Positions 42,399 to 52,181 of a stretch of 64,000 bases of DNA are shown one piece after another (positions within the stretch are counted from its first letter, which is position 1; each line of letters starts with the position of its first letter). The DNA comes from Roseburia rectibacter. GTDB lineage: Bacteria; Bacillota; Clostridia; Lachnospirales; Lachnospiraceae. The stretch covers positions 3,755,501 through 3,819,500 of the forward strand of contig NZ_CP092473.1 in NCBI RefSeq assembly GCF_014287515.2, in the 5' to 3' direction. A program made the position numbers and the translations under genes. The notes beneath the pieces are model-generated. The model was not told the DNA's origin and ran no database searches. It saw nothing but the letters and a program-made list of their open reading frames with translations.

Positions 42399-43727
42399 AT
42401 GGCACAGTCCATTGGTCAGAAATTCACACCTGTCACTTTATTAAAATTCGCATTACCATCCATGGTCATGATGGTACTCATGTCCTGTTATACAATCACG
42501 GACGGGATTTTTATCTCGCGCTTTCTTGGAGATAATGCGCTGTCCGCAGTCAATATCGTCTATCCGGTCATCAATATCGTACTCGCCATCGGCGTCATGC
42601 TCGCAACCGGAGGAAGCGCCGTCGTTGCAAAGAAAATGGGCGAAGGGAAAGACGATGAAGCAAAAGATAACTTTTCCATGCTCGTGTTTACCGGTGTTGT
42701 GGCGAGTGTTGTCATCCTGATACTGACGATTTTATTTTTAGAGCCAATCTGCCGCGCTCTCGGTGCAAATGATTCATTACTTGCAAACTGCAAGGCATAT
42801 CTTTTTACCGTTGTTTTATTTGCCCCGGCGTGCATGCTGCAGAGCCTGTTCCAGACGTTCTTCGTGACAGCGGGAAAACCACACATTGGCATGACGTTAG
42901 TCATCAGTGCCGGTATCGCAAACGCCGTGTTGGACTATGTATTTTTATCTCCTCTTGGATTTGGCATTGAAGGAGCCGCCTTAGCCACCGGTATCGGTCA
43001 GCTCATACCTGCAGTCGTGGGACTCTTCTACTTTTTCTTTGTCAGGGGAGATCTTTATTTTACAAAATTTCATTTTCATGGAAGTGTCCTTTCTACTGCA
43101 AGTTTTAACGGTGCATCCGAGATGGTAACGAATATTGCAAACGCTGTGATTACTTATGCATTTAACAAAATCATGCTGCGCCTTGCCGGCGAAAACGGTG
43201 TTGCCGCAATCACGATACTGCTTTATTCCCAATTTTTATTTAATGCTCTTTTTCTTGGATTTTCCATGGGTGTTGCACCTGTGATCAGTTACAATTACGG
43301 TGCAAAAAATACAGGCGGACTGAAAAGCGTCTGCAAAATCTGCAGACGCTTCGTGATCGTTTCTTCTATTATAATTACTATTTGCTGTAACCTGCTCTCC
43401 GAGCCGATCGTACTTTTGTTTGTGGGTGGAAAAACAGCGACTTATGACCTTGCCGTCAGCGGTTTTTCGGTATTCTGTGTGACCTTTTTGTTCAGCGGTT
43501 ATAACATTTTTTCATCCGCTCTCTTTACGGCACTCTCAGACGGTAAAACCTCGGCAATCATATCCTTTACAAGAACCTTTGTTTTTATCCTGCTGTCACT
43601 CCTCACACTGCCAGTCATTTGGGATGTGACCGGTGTGTGGCTCGCAATCCCGGTGGCAGAGTTTGTGACACTGTTTTTATCGATTTTTTATCAGCGCCGC
43701 AAACGGACGGTTTATCATTACGCCTGA
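42399..43727 (+). CDS. MATE family multidrug efflux transporter
   Basis: 442 aa with 12 membrane helices and the two-fold MatE repeat; motifs KFALPSMVMMVLMSCYTITDGIF (part), FISRFLGDNALSAVNIVYP and GVAPVISYNYGA. These transporters expel drugs or other organic compounds using Na+ or H+. The start ATG 42399 has AAAGGAGG 8 nt upstream; the frame upstream overlaps the divergent regulator promoter. The regulator next door is probably its activator. Its last 10 nt overlap the convergent CBS gene. Confidence 0.92.
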   Translation: MAQSIGQKFTPVTLLKFALPSMVMMVLMSCYTITDGIFISRFLGDNALSAVNIVYPVINIVLAIGVMLATGGSAVVAKKMGEGKDDEAKDNFSMLVFTGVVASVVILILTILFLEPICRALGANDSLLANCKAYLFTVVLFAPACMLQSLFQTFFVTAGKPHIGMTLVISAGIANAVLDYVFLSPLGFGIEGAALATGIGQLIPAVVGLFYFFFVRGDLYFTKFHFHGSVLSTASFNGASEMVTNIANAVITYAFNKIMLRLAGENGVAAITILLYSQFLFNALFLGFSMGVAPVISYNYGAKNTGGLKSVCKICRRFVIVSSIIITICCNLLSEPIVLLFVGGKTATYDLAVSGFSVFCVTFLFSGYNIFSSALFTALSDGKTSAIISFTRTFVFILLSLLTLPVIWDVTGVWLAIPVAEFVTLFLSIFYQRRKRTVYHYA

Positions 43728-44128
43728 GCAGCCGCTTTCTTTCCAAGGTATGCCAGAACATCTTTTCTGGTTACGATTCCGATAAATACCCTTTTATCAT
43801 CTACAACAGGAACGAAGTTCTGGTTCATTACCTTGTCAAACAGATTCTCCATGGATTCATCGATCTTTACCGCCTGATTATCCCTTCTACGCTCAATCGA
43901 CGTGATCGGCATATCCTCAAGCAGTTTCAGATCCGGGAAATTGCGGTCCTTTAAAAACCATAGTAAATCACCTTCTGTGATCGTACCGATATATTTTCCT
44001 TCCACGCTAAGCAGCGGAATAGCTGTATAACCATGATGTTCCATTTTCTCAAGCACCTGACGCATGGTGTCCGTTTCTTCCACATGTGCTACGTCTTCCT
44101 TCGGTGTCAGAAAAAATAAAATGTTCAT
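43718..44128 (-). CDS. CBS-domain pair protein
   Basis: 136 aa made almost wholly of two CBS motifs (MRQVLEKMEHHGYTAIPLLS, YIGTITEGDLLWFL; FDKVMNQNFVPVVDDKRVFIGIVTRKDVLAYL in parts). Such stand-alone pairs bind adenine nucleotides or S-adenosylmethionine and regulate partner proteins. Start ATG 44128 (MNILFFLTPKEDVAHVE) has a GGGGG run 8 nt upstream. No partner is obvious; overlaps the MATE gene tail-to-tail. Confidence 0.88.
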   Translation of the reverse strand: MNILFFLTPKEDVAHVEETDTMRQVLEKMEHHGYTAIPLLSVEGKYIGTITEGDLLWFLKDRNFPDLKLLEDMPITSIERRRDNQAVKIDESMENLFDKVMNQNFVPVVDDKRVFIGIVTRKDVLAYLGKKAAAQA

Positions 44129-44221
44129 ATGTGTTGCCCCCATTTGTTTATTGATTTGTGTGTTTTGATTATACTACCATTTCGGGGGTTGGACAACAAG
44201 GGAGTTATAACCTTACTATTT

Positions 44222-44590
44222 TCATTCCTCATCCACTAAAATCATTTCAAATATTTCATCACTTACCCTAAGTTCATGCATACTCTGGTTCTTCGCCAGA
44301 TATGGTAACACCATTAATTTCTGTTGCACTTTTCCTTTATTATCAATTTCAAAATCATACTCAGAAAGTTTTGATTCCAGGCAAGCCGCATAAAATTGTT
44401 GTGCAGACAATCTTGTTTTCACACCAGTCATATGTAAAAAGTTCATATCCCGAAATCCTACATTTACTGTCTTTATATCTTTCCTTTCCCGATATATGAT
44501 TAGAAACTGTTTATCATTCAGTTTTTCTTCGTATTGCTTTACAGCTTCTATCATAATCTTTAAAGCTGCTTTCTTGTCATACTTTGCCAT
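44222..44590 (-). CDS. PBECR4-like protein, possibly C-terminally shortened
   Basis: 122 aa. The core VNVGFRDMNFLHMTGVKTRLSAQQFYAACL..KLSEYDFEIDNKGKVQQKLMVLPYLA matches my recollection of PBECR4 (phage-Barnase-EndoU-ColicinE5/D-RelE-like nuclease) proteins, which are usually longer at the C-terminus. Here the sequence ends soon after in MHELRVSDEIFEMILVDEE, so the toxin fold may be incomplete. Soluble. It stands alone, with a terminator hairpin just upstream. Family call is moderate only. Confidence 0.5.
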   Translation of the reverse strand: MAKYDKKAALKIMIEAVKQYEEKLNDKQFLIIYRERKDIKTVNVGFRDMNFLHMTGVKTRLSAQQFYAACLESKLSEYDFEIDNKGKVQQKLMVLPYLAKNQSMHELRVSDEIFEMILVDEE

Positions 44591-44608
44591 CCATACCCCA
44601 TTAACTTG

Positions 44609-44637
44609 AAAAAGGCTGCCCTTTCGGACAACCTTTT
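44609..44637 (-). terminator. Terminator-like hairpin upstream of the PBECR4-like gene
   Basis: AAAAGGTTGTCC and GGGCAGCCTTTTT pair on the minus strand around a GAAA-type loop, followed by T5. It could end upstream transcription or act as a leader attenuator. Confidence 0.55.
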
Positions 44638-44718
44638 CTCTTTTCTTTTAATGCTGATTTTCTGTTGTCTGCCAGCCTACGAACTGGCTAAAATGTCAGA
44701 TTTTTAAGGTGTCAGCGC

Positions 44719-44744
44719 ACCCAGACAGATTTATCTGTCTGGGT
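44719..44744. repeat. Perfect 11-bp hairpin
   Basis: ACCCAGACAGA-TTTA-TCTGTCTGGGT. It lacks a clear T run on either strand. Located in the gene-free stretch 44591-44939 together with the terminators at 44609 and 44855. Confidence 0.6.
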
Positions 44745-44854
44745 ACTATTATTATATGAACACCGTCTTTTTATGTCAAACAAAGCAAATTCTTTTCTGA
44801 AAATTTTATGCATAATTACAACATCTGCACTAGCTACCCCTAATACAAATAAAA

Positions 44855-44890
44855 CCCCCGTATACTACCATTTCCAGCAATATACGGGGA
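44855..44890 (-). terminator. Terminator of gdhA
   Basis: On the minus strand CCCCGTATA and TATACGGGG pair around a 16-nt loop, followed by GTTTTATTT. Lies 50 bp after the gdhA stop. Confidence 0.8.
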
Positions 44891-44939
44891 CATTTCTCAA
44901 TCGTTATTTAGCTGTAATCGGGACTTATCTGCTAATTGA

Positions 44940-46316
<1,377 letters not shown>

Positions 46317-46553
46317 TTATAGTATATACTCCATACAATGCCATTTACACTGCATGATCCTAACGGTTCTCCCGCTGGTTTCGTTTTGACACACTTATTT
46401 TATTATAAAATGAATCCATGTGCAATATTTTTTTCTTTATTTCACTAAATTATTAAAGTTTCACAGTGTAACAAGCCATTTTTTGCAGGATTTCAGGTTC
46501 AATTATTCATTTTCCACAAAAAATTTTATATCATCTAAGTATCGTTTTCTTGT

Positions 46554-48092
46554 CTATTTTTTTGTTATTACGGTTTTTACGTCACTGTAAGCGCCTTTTA
46601 TATTCTTTCCACCGGATTTTTTATAGGAACAGATTCTGACATAATATTTTTTACCGGCTTTCAGCTTTCCAATCTTCTTCGATGTCGTCCTGTTACTTGA
46701 AACTGTTGTGCTTTTCACATTCTTCTCAAAACGTTTATCGGTAGAATATTGTATGATATAGCCGGTCGCCTTCTTATCCTGTTTCCACTTTAACGCAAAA
46801 CTGCCCTTTGCAGTCGATTTCAGCGAACCCGTTTTTGCTTTTACCGGCTTTACCGTCAGCGCGATCGTCTTTTCAGCCGCCTTATAATTACCACTTGCAG
46901 CTACACGGATCTTAATTTTTGTTTCTCCGTAATTTTTAAGTGTAACTACCCCGTTTTTACTTACGGTGGCGATTTTTTCGTCCGCAACCTTATACGTCAT
47001 CTTCCCTTTTCCATTCGTTTTCGCATTGATGGAAAATGTTGTGGTGCTGAAGGTTTTTGTGATGTTTTTCGCCGTGATCTTCGATTCTTTCTGCTTTTCA
47101 TCTGACTCTGCCGCACTGTTTATGGAAAAGAATTTCACTGTATAAGATACTTTCTGGTCAAGTCCTGTAATTTTTACTTCAAATGTATCTCCCGGCTGAT
47201 AACTCAGATTTTCCGGACGGAAAATAATGCATCCTTTCTGTCCATAATTACTGTTTTCCACGTTAAAATAGCCATCGGCTTTCTTTTCTGAAAAAGCCCA
47301 TTTTTTCTGATCCGACTGCCTTATGAGAGTCACTTTTACAGCAGATTTGTCCACATCTTTCCCCATGCTGATGCTCCATGGATAACTGCTGCCAAAAAAC
47401 TCTACCGGCATATTCTGGGCTGGCCATGCCACACCATAATAATCCGTCGGTTCATACCAGTTATCAAATACATACATCGCCGCATAAGTTCCATGTGATC
47501 CATATACCCAGCCAAATCCTGTTTTTTCCATCGGCGGATTTAAAATCCATCTTCTGTGTCCGACGCGGTCTATATTGTAGGCGTCACCATCATTCATCCA
47601 TGATTTTGCCAGATGATACCCGAGTCCGCATTTCCAGCTTGCATAGGAAAGATTGCCACTGGATGCACCGGATGCCCCCAGTTTATAAAGGCTGTCGTCC
47701 ATTCCTGCCGGTTTTGATGGAAAATGTGATAAGGTTCCATTTGCTGAGTTAACCAAAGCTGCCGCCTGTTCCATTTTGGTATAAGAAGAATCAAGCCCCA
47801 CTGCGTCAATTCCTGCAATATAACGGATCGCATTCATGGTATTTAATGCTGATTTCTGACTGCTCTCACTGATCGTACCCGCCTGATACGGCTTTACATC
47901 CGATGCCTTCTTACTGTAGGTCGTCTCTGCGTCAATATTTACCTTTTTACTTTTCAGGTAATCCTTAATTTCCTTCTGGCTGTGATAATTGACATTGATC
48001 CCCGTACTGGTGGCTGCATAACAGTTGACGGAACCAATGCAGAATATAACGACTGCCAGCATCACTGCATTCTTTAATAATAATTTTTTCAC
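46554..48092 (-). CDS. Secreted CAP-domain protein with Big and FN3-like domains
   Basis: 512 aa. Start GTG 48092 (VKKLLLKNAVMLAVVIFC) with AAGGGGGG upstream; signal peptide cleaved near CYAATS. CAP-like domain about 60-235 (GTLSHFPSKPAGMDDSL, DRVGHRRWILNPPM, VYGSHGTYAAMYVFD), then a linker domain, a Big-type repeat (ITAKNITKTFSTTTFSINAK ... KNYGETKIKI) and a C-terminal fibronectin-III-like domain (ATGYIIQYSTDKRF, KYYVRICSYKK). The last two modules are nearly the same as those ending both BspA-like proteins at 59-64 kb. No sortase motif. Confidence 0.88.
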   Translation of the reverse strand: MKKLLLKNAVMLAVVIFCIGSVNCYAATSTGINVNYHSQKEIKDYLKSKKVNIDAETTYSKKASDVKPYQAGTISESSQKSALNTMNAIRYIAGIDAVGLDSSYTKMEQAAALVNSANGTLSHFPSKPAGMDDSLYKLGASGASSGNLSYASWKCGLGYHLAKSWMNDGDAYNIDRVGHRRWILNPPMEKTGFGWVYGSHGTYAAMYVFDNWYEPTDYYGVAWPAQNMPVEFFGSSYPWSISMGKDVDKSAVKVTLIRQSDQKKWAFSEKKADGYFNVENSNYGQKGCIIFRPENLSYQPGDTFEVKITGLDQKVSYTVKFFSINSAAESDEKQKESKITAKNITKTFSTTTFSINAKTNGKGKMTYKVADEKIATVSKNGVVTLKNYGETKIKIRVAASGNYKAAEKTIALTVKPVKAKTGSLKSTAKGSFALKWKQDKKATGYIIQYSTDKRFEKNVKSTTVSSNRTTSKKIGKLKAGKKYYVRICSYKKSGGKNIKGAYSDVKTVITKK

Positions 48093-48164
48093 CCGAATTC
48101 CCCCCTTGTGATATTTTTTATTACTATAACACAGTCCGTTTTGATGAACAATCATCTGGCATTA

Positions 48165-48198
48165 AAAAATGCAGGCGCCCCATCTGCACCTGCATTTT
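48165..48198 (-). terminator. Terminator of the DUF4321 gene
   Basis: AAAATGCAGG and CCTGCATTTTT pair on the minus strand around a GC-rich loop, ending in T6. Confidence 0.75.
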
Positions 48199-48210
48199 AA
48201 ACTTTTATTT

Positions 48211-48474
48211 TTATAAAAACCGATAAATAATAATTGCGATTAATACACCAATAATGCTTGCGATCGTAATCTTGATACTGAGTCCGAATGTAATGACCAG
48301 GATTCCAAGATCCAGCACGATCGGATTTGCAAATCCAAATGTCTGTCCATAATTAAGCCAGCTTAAAAACGGCACTCCCGCTGCAAGGCTCCCGATAAAA
48401 CCTCCAAGTACGATCCCTGCCAGCAAAAGTAAAAACAATGCCCAGTTATTTTTTCCCGCAATTCCTCTGCTCAT
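48211..48474 (-). CDS. DUF4321 family small membrane protein
   Basis: 87 aa with two membrane helices (about 11-32 and 52-85). NNWALFLLLLAGIVLGGFIG and GFANPIVLDLGILVITFGLSIKI (part) match the DUF4321 family of Firmicutes, which is of unknown function and often lies near cell-envelope genes. GGAGG precedes the ATG. Followed by its own terminator. Confidence 0.85.
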   Translation of the reverse strand: MSRGIAGKNNWALFLLLLAGIVLGGFIGSLAAGVPFLSWLNYGQTFGFANPIVLDLGILVITFGLSIKITIASIIGVLIAIIIYRFL

Positions 48475-48538
48475 ACCGTTCCTCCGTTTTCCTTCGTAAT
48501 ATGCCCTCTATTTTATCACGGAAGCCGGCTGCAAACAA

Positions 48539-49221
48539 CTAATAATCATATACCTGTCCAAGCTCTGTAATATAAATCTCCGGATCTGACTGCGCACCTG
48601 GCGCTGCTTTCATGCCAGCTTTTCCGGATTTACGCGTAAGAATAATTAAGTAACGATATACCTCTCCCTTTGAATTTTCCACATCAATTTTCACAGACGT
48701 GTACTCCTTCTGGATCTTTACAGAATCTCCATTTTTCATTTTTTTATCCTTGGTCATCGTATACCTTAAAGTTTTGGAATCCCGATAATGATCATTACTG
48801 AACATTTTTCCCATTTAATTTGACATAAGAAAACGGATCTGCTTTTTTTACTGTTATATTTTTGGATAATGTATAAGTTTTTCCACCCTGCTTTACTTTA
48901 CAGCTTATCTTGCATTTTCCGGCTTTTAATGGTCTGCAGTCAATTCCCTGATTAACATTATGCATACCGGCATACTCAAGCACCGACGGATTTGAAAATT
49001 TAATATTTGTCACCTTTGCTTTTGATGAAACATTAACAAATTTGATCGAATCCACATAGCTATCCTCGTCCCCTACAAAAACAATCTGCTTTGTCTTGTC
49101 AAATGCAGGCACTTTTTTTGATGCTGCCATTGCATGCTCCTGTGGTACCACCAAAAGTAATGCACACAACAATGCAAATACTAAAATTCCTGTCAGCCAG
49201 CTCTTTTTTTTCTCTTATCAT
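48539..49221 (-). pseudogene. Secreted protein gene split by two poly-A frameshifts
   Basis: A start ATG 49221 behind GGGAGG opens a frame that runs into an A8 tract (about 49203-49210). Removing one A gives a normal signal peptide (SWLTGILVFALLCALLLVVP, cleavage near AMAAS) continuous with the open frame ending at 48795. A second shift at an A5 tract (near 48808-48812) separates that frame from the C-terminal part (MFSNDHYRDSKTLRYTMTKD to 48539); removing one A again restores continuity. The joined product would be about 226 aa, with a Big-like domain. It is either a pseudogene, a phase-variable or slippage-expressed gene, or carries sequencing errors. Confidence 0.7.
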
Positions 49222-49277
49222 AACTTTCCTCCCATGATGATATTTATTTGATAACAGCCTGCTCGCTTTGCAGGCAA

Positions 49278-50231
49278 TTACAAAACCTGTTCTGCCATCT
49301 CTTTTAAGATCTGCGCTGATTTCTGAAGCTGTTTCTGCTCATCCTCATCTAAAGAAATCGGAACCTGTCTCTCAATTCCGTTTTTTCCAACGATCGCCGG
49401 CATACTTAAGACAACATCCTCCACACCATACATTCCATGGATCATACCGGAAACCGGAAGGATCGATTTTTCATCACGAACGATTGCCTCGCAGATTCGT
49501 TTTACAGACATTGCGATTCCATAATAAGTTGCATTTTTCTTTGCAATGATCTCATAGGCGCTGTTGCGCACATTTGCCGCAATGCGTTCCATAGAATCGT
49601 CATGATTGAAATGGCCTCGCATCTCGCAGAACGTATTTAACGGGATTCCTGATACATTCGCACTGCTCCATGCAGCAATCTCACTGTCCCCATGCTCCCC
49701 GATGATAAAGGCATGCACGCTCCGGCTGTCCACACCAAGATGTTCTCCCAGCTCATACTTCAACCTTGCCGTATCTAAAACCGTACCGGAACCGATCACG
49801 CGGTTTTCCGGCATCCCGCTCAATTTATGAGCCGTATATGTAAGGATATCTACCGGGTTTGACACGATAAGCAGGATTCCCTGATAATTTCTCTTTGCGA
49901 TCTCCGGAATAATACTCTTAAAAATGCCGACATTTTTCTGTACCAGATCCAGTCTTGTCTCTCCCGGTTTCTGATTTGCACCGGCCGTCACAACGATGAT
50001 CGCTGCATCCATGATATCATCATAGCCGCCCGCATAAATTTTCATTGGTCTTGCAAATGGGATTCCATGGGAAATATCCATCGCTTCCCCTTCCGCTTTC
50101 TCTGTATTCGCATCGATCAAAACCATCTCGGAAAAAAGTCCGCTCTGCATCAGTCCAAACGCAGAGGTCGCACCTACAAATCCACATCCGATCACTGCCA
50201 CTTTTCTGTTGTTTAATTCTAACTGTTTCAT
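49278..50231 (-). CDS. ldh: L-lactate dehydrogenase
   Basis: 317 aa NAD-dependent enzyme reducing pyruvate to L-lactate. Motifs: KVAVIGCGFVGATSAFGLM (nucleotide fold), LIDANTEKAEGEAMDI, TAGANQKPGETRLDL with the substrate-binding region, IVSNPVDILTY and the catalytic histidine in IIGEHGDSEIAAWS. The true start is ATG 50231 (MKQLELNNRK); the frame upstream runs through a repeated element and is not coding. GGAGG lies at the 3' end of that element. Malate dehydrogenase is less likely, given the overall LDH-type sequence. Confidence 0.92.
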   Translation of the reverse strand: MKQLELNNRKVAVIGCGFVGATSAFGLMQSGLFSEMVLIDANTEKAEGEAMDISHGIPFARPMKIYAGGYDDIMDAAIIVVTAGANQKPGETRLDLVQKNVGIFKSIIPEIAKRNYQGILLIVSNPVDILTYTAHKLSGMPENRVIGSGTVLDTARLKYELGEHLGVDSRSVHAFIIGEHGDSEIAAWSSANVSGIPLNTFCEMRGHFNHDDSMERIAANVRNSAYEIIAKKNATYYGIAMSVKRICEAIVRDEKSILPVSGMIHGMYGVEDVVLSMPAIVGKNGIERQVPISLDEDEQKQLQKSAQILKEMAEQVL

Positions 50232-50238
50232 GAAAACC

Positions 50239-50320
50239 TCCATTCTTGCGCTGCTTTTGCGCATCTTAAGTTTGTGCGCAAGCACAAACCCTGCGTGTGA
50301 AAAATCTTATTTTTCACACT
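50239..50320 (-). repeat. 84-bp structured repeat, copy before ldh
   Basis: On the minus strand: a perfect 11-bp hairpin GTGTGAAAAAT/ATTTTTCACAC, then GTTTGTGC-TTGC-GCACAAAC, then GCGC-rich segment ending in CAAGAATGGAG, which supplies the ribosome-binding site of ldh. A near-identical copy lies before fabD (57551-57635). Confidence 0.8.
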
Positions 50321-50462
50321 GATGTCCTTGTCTCTGGTATCATATTAATTTATTTCGGTCAGATTGTATGTTGTAATTACAACATTTATTTGAGAAAATA
50401 TATCATGACTGTGTTATCAGAAAATTGAAAAGCACTATCTGCCCTGGCATTCTTCTATAAAG

Positions 50463-50495
50463 AAAAAGGATGCCTCCCGTTTCCGAAAAACATCC
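50463..50495 (-). terminator. Terminator of the fatty-acid synthesis operon
   Basis: Minus-strand GGATG ... GCATCC with an inner TTCGGAAA turn, followed by T5. Lies 40 bp beyond the fabT stop. Confidence 0.55.
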
Positions 50496-50535
50496 ATAAA
50501 TATCTATATAATATCCATAACTTTGTCCAAACCCT

Positions 50536-50991
50536 CTACGATTCTTCATTCTCCCCGTATACCTGCTGGAAAAAATCCACCAGTTTTGCCAGTGAATAGA
50601 TCAGTACCGTTGTCTCCTGTGCGTTAAGTTCTTCCTTAATGTGGTCGATCATACGGTGATGAAACTCTTCATGATGCAGATAAGCTGCCTTTCCTTTTTC
50701 GGTCAGGCATACCCAGACAACACGCTTATCCTGCTTGCTGCGCTCCCTGACAACATATCCCTTATCGGTCAGACCGTCCATCGCCTTTGTCAGCGTTCCG
50801 GTCGTAACGTTCATCAGCTTTGCCACCGTGCTCATGCTCTTTGGCTCTGACATTCCAATCGCTTCTATTACATGAAAATCATTATAGGTAAGATCCTTAA
50901 ATTCATCCGTGAGCAGCGATTTTCCTTCGATCTCCATAATGTCTTTAAATAATTTTACCAATAATTCATTTAATGTTTCATCTGCCGTCAT
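50536..50991 (-). CDS. fabT: MarR family regulator, FabT-like
   Basis: 151 aa winged-helix repressor. The DNA-binding part reads MSTVAKLMNVTTGTLTKAMDGLTDKGYVVRERSKQDKR (in parts), preceded by LTYNDFHVIEAIG. FabT represses type II fatty-acid synthesis genes when bound to acyl-ACP in streptococci and relatives. Here it is the last gene of the operon (about 80 bp after fabH), and a matching box (TTTGATAGTCAAA) lies at the operon promoter near 58941, so autoregulated feedback is likely. Confidence 0.85.
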   Translation of the reverse strand: MTADETLNELLVKLFKDIMEIEGKSLLTDEFKDLTYNDFHVIEAIGMSEPKSMSTVAKLMNVTTGTLTKAMDGLTDKGYVVRERSKQDKRVVWVCLTEKGKAAYLHHEEFHHRMIDHIKEELNAQETTVLIYSLAKLVDFFQQVYGENEES

Positions 50992-51071
50992 TCAAATATA
51001 CTCCTATTCATGGCAGTACAGATTGCCTTTCACATATATGTAAACTGCAGCCAGTCTGTTTGCTGCTGCCT

Positions 51072-52076
51072 TTACCATACCAAAACCGTCGCGCCCCATG
51101 TCAGCCCGGCTCCAAATCCTGCCAAAACTATTTTTTTACCTTCACATATCATACCACGTTTATTGATATTATCAAGCAAAATCGGCACGCTCGCCGCGGA
51201 AATATTGCCGCACTCTTCCAGATTGGTAGGAAACTTTTCCATCGGCTGATGCAGTCTTTTTGCAACAGACTCAATAATGCGCAGATTTGCCTGATGAAGT
51301 ACGAACAGATCAATATCCTCCACTTCAAGTCCCGCTTTTTTCACTGCCTCTTCTATCACCTTTGGCACCGTTTTGACTGCAAATTTATATACTTCCTGAC
51401 CATTCATCGACACATAGGAAAGTTTCGTATCGTTGACCGCAAACGGATTATTGACCGGACGGTTATCACAGCGGAGAACTTCCCCCCGCGCGCCGTCGGA
51501 ACCCTGTACCATGCTTAGAATGCCGCTTTTGTTTGCTGCACCCGGCTGCTTTGCTTTACAATTTGTTTCGGAATCCACCTCAACGACCGCCGCCCCTGCA
51601 CCGTCCCCAAACAATACACAGGTGCTTCTGTCATTCCAGTCCATGATCTTTGAAAGAGTCTCTGCACCAATGACAAGAGCCTTTTTATAAACACCATTTT
51701 CCAGATACATCTGCACCGTATTTAACGCAAATAAAAATCCGGAGCACGCTGCATTTAAATCAAAAGCCACTGCGTTTTTTGCCCCCAGAGCACTCTGCAC
51801 CTCGCAGGAAAGATTGGGAAGAAATTTATCTGCAGTAACCGTCGCTGCAATGATAAGATCAAGTTCTTCTGCGGTTACTCCTGCATCCCTTAAAGCATCG
51901 TTTGCTGCTACAACGGCAAGTCCTGTTGTCGTTTCTTCTACCGCAAGGTGCCTTGCACCGATTCCCGTGCGGCTTTTGATCCACTCGTCCGAGGTATCCA
52001 TCAATTTACTTAAGTCATCATTTGTTACCCGAAGTTTCGGGACTGCACTTCCTGTTCCCTTGATTTTGATTCTCAT
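51072..52076 (-). CDS. fabH: 3-oxoacyl-ACP synthase III (KAS III)
   Basis: 334 aa. It starts fatty-acid chains by condensing acetyl-CoA with malonyl-ACP. The catalytic triad is visible: Cys in DLNAACSGFLFAL, His in FVLHQANLRI and Asn in EECGNISAASVP. N-terminal SRTGIGARHLA is typical. Length is normal. It is placed after accDA near the operon end instead of at the front as in many Firmicutes. Confidence 0.96.
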   Translation of the reverse strand: MRIKIKGTGSAVPKLRVTNDDLSKLMDTSDEWIKSRTGIGARHLAVEETTTGLAVVAANDALRDAGVTAEELDLIIAATVTADKFLPNLSCEVQSALGAKNAVAFDLNAACSGFLFALNTVQMYLENGVYKKALVIGAETLSKIMDWNDRSTCVLFGDGAGAAVVEVDSETNCKAKQPGAANKSGILSMVQGSDGARGEVLRCDNRPVNNPFAVNDTKLSYVSMNGQEVYKFAVKTVPKVIEEAVKKAGLEVEDIDLFVLHQANLRIIESVAKRLHQPMEKFPTNLEECGNISAASVPILLDNINKRGMICEGKKIVLAGFGAGLTWGATVLVW

Positions 52077-52181
52077 ACTTTTTCCTCATTACCAGAGTTT
52101 ATTTTTTCATCTGCCCTCTGCGAAATATCCCGGCAATTTTTTACCGGAATCTATAAAATACAGGCTCACATAATCTGCTTC

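Noticed and set aside
50232..50285. N-terminal extension of ldh
   Set aside because: The extension is encoded by the 84-bp structured repeat and GGAGG precedes ATG 50231.
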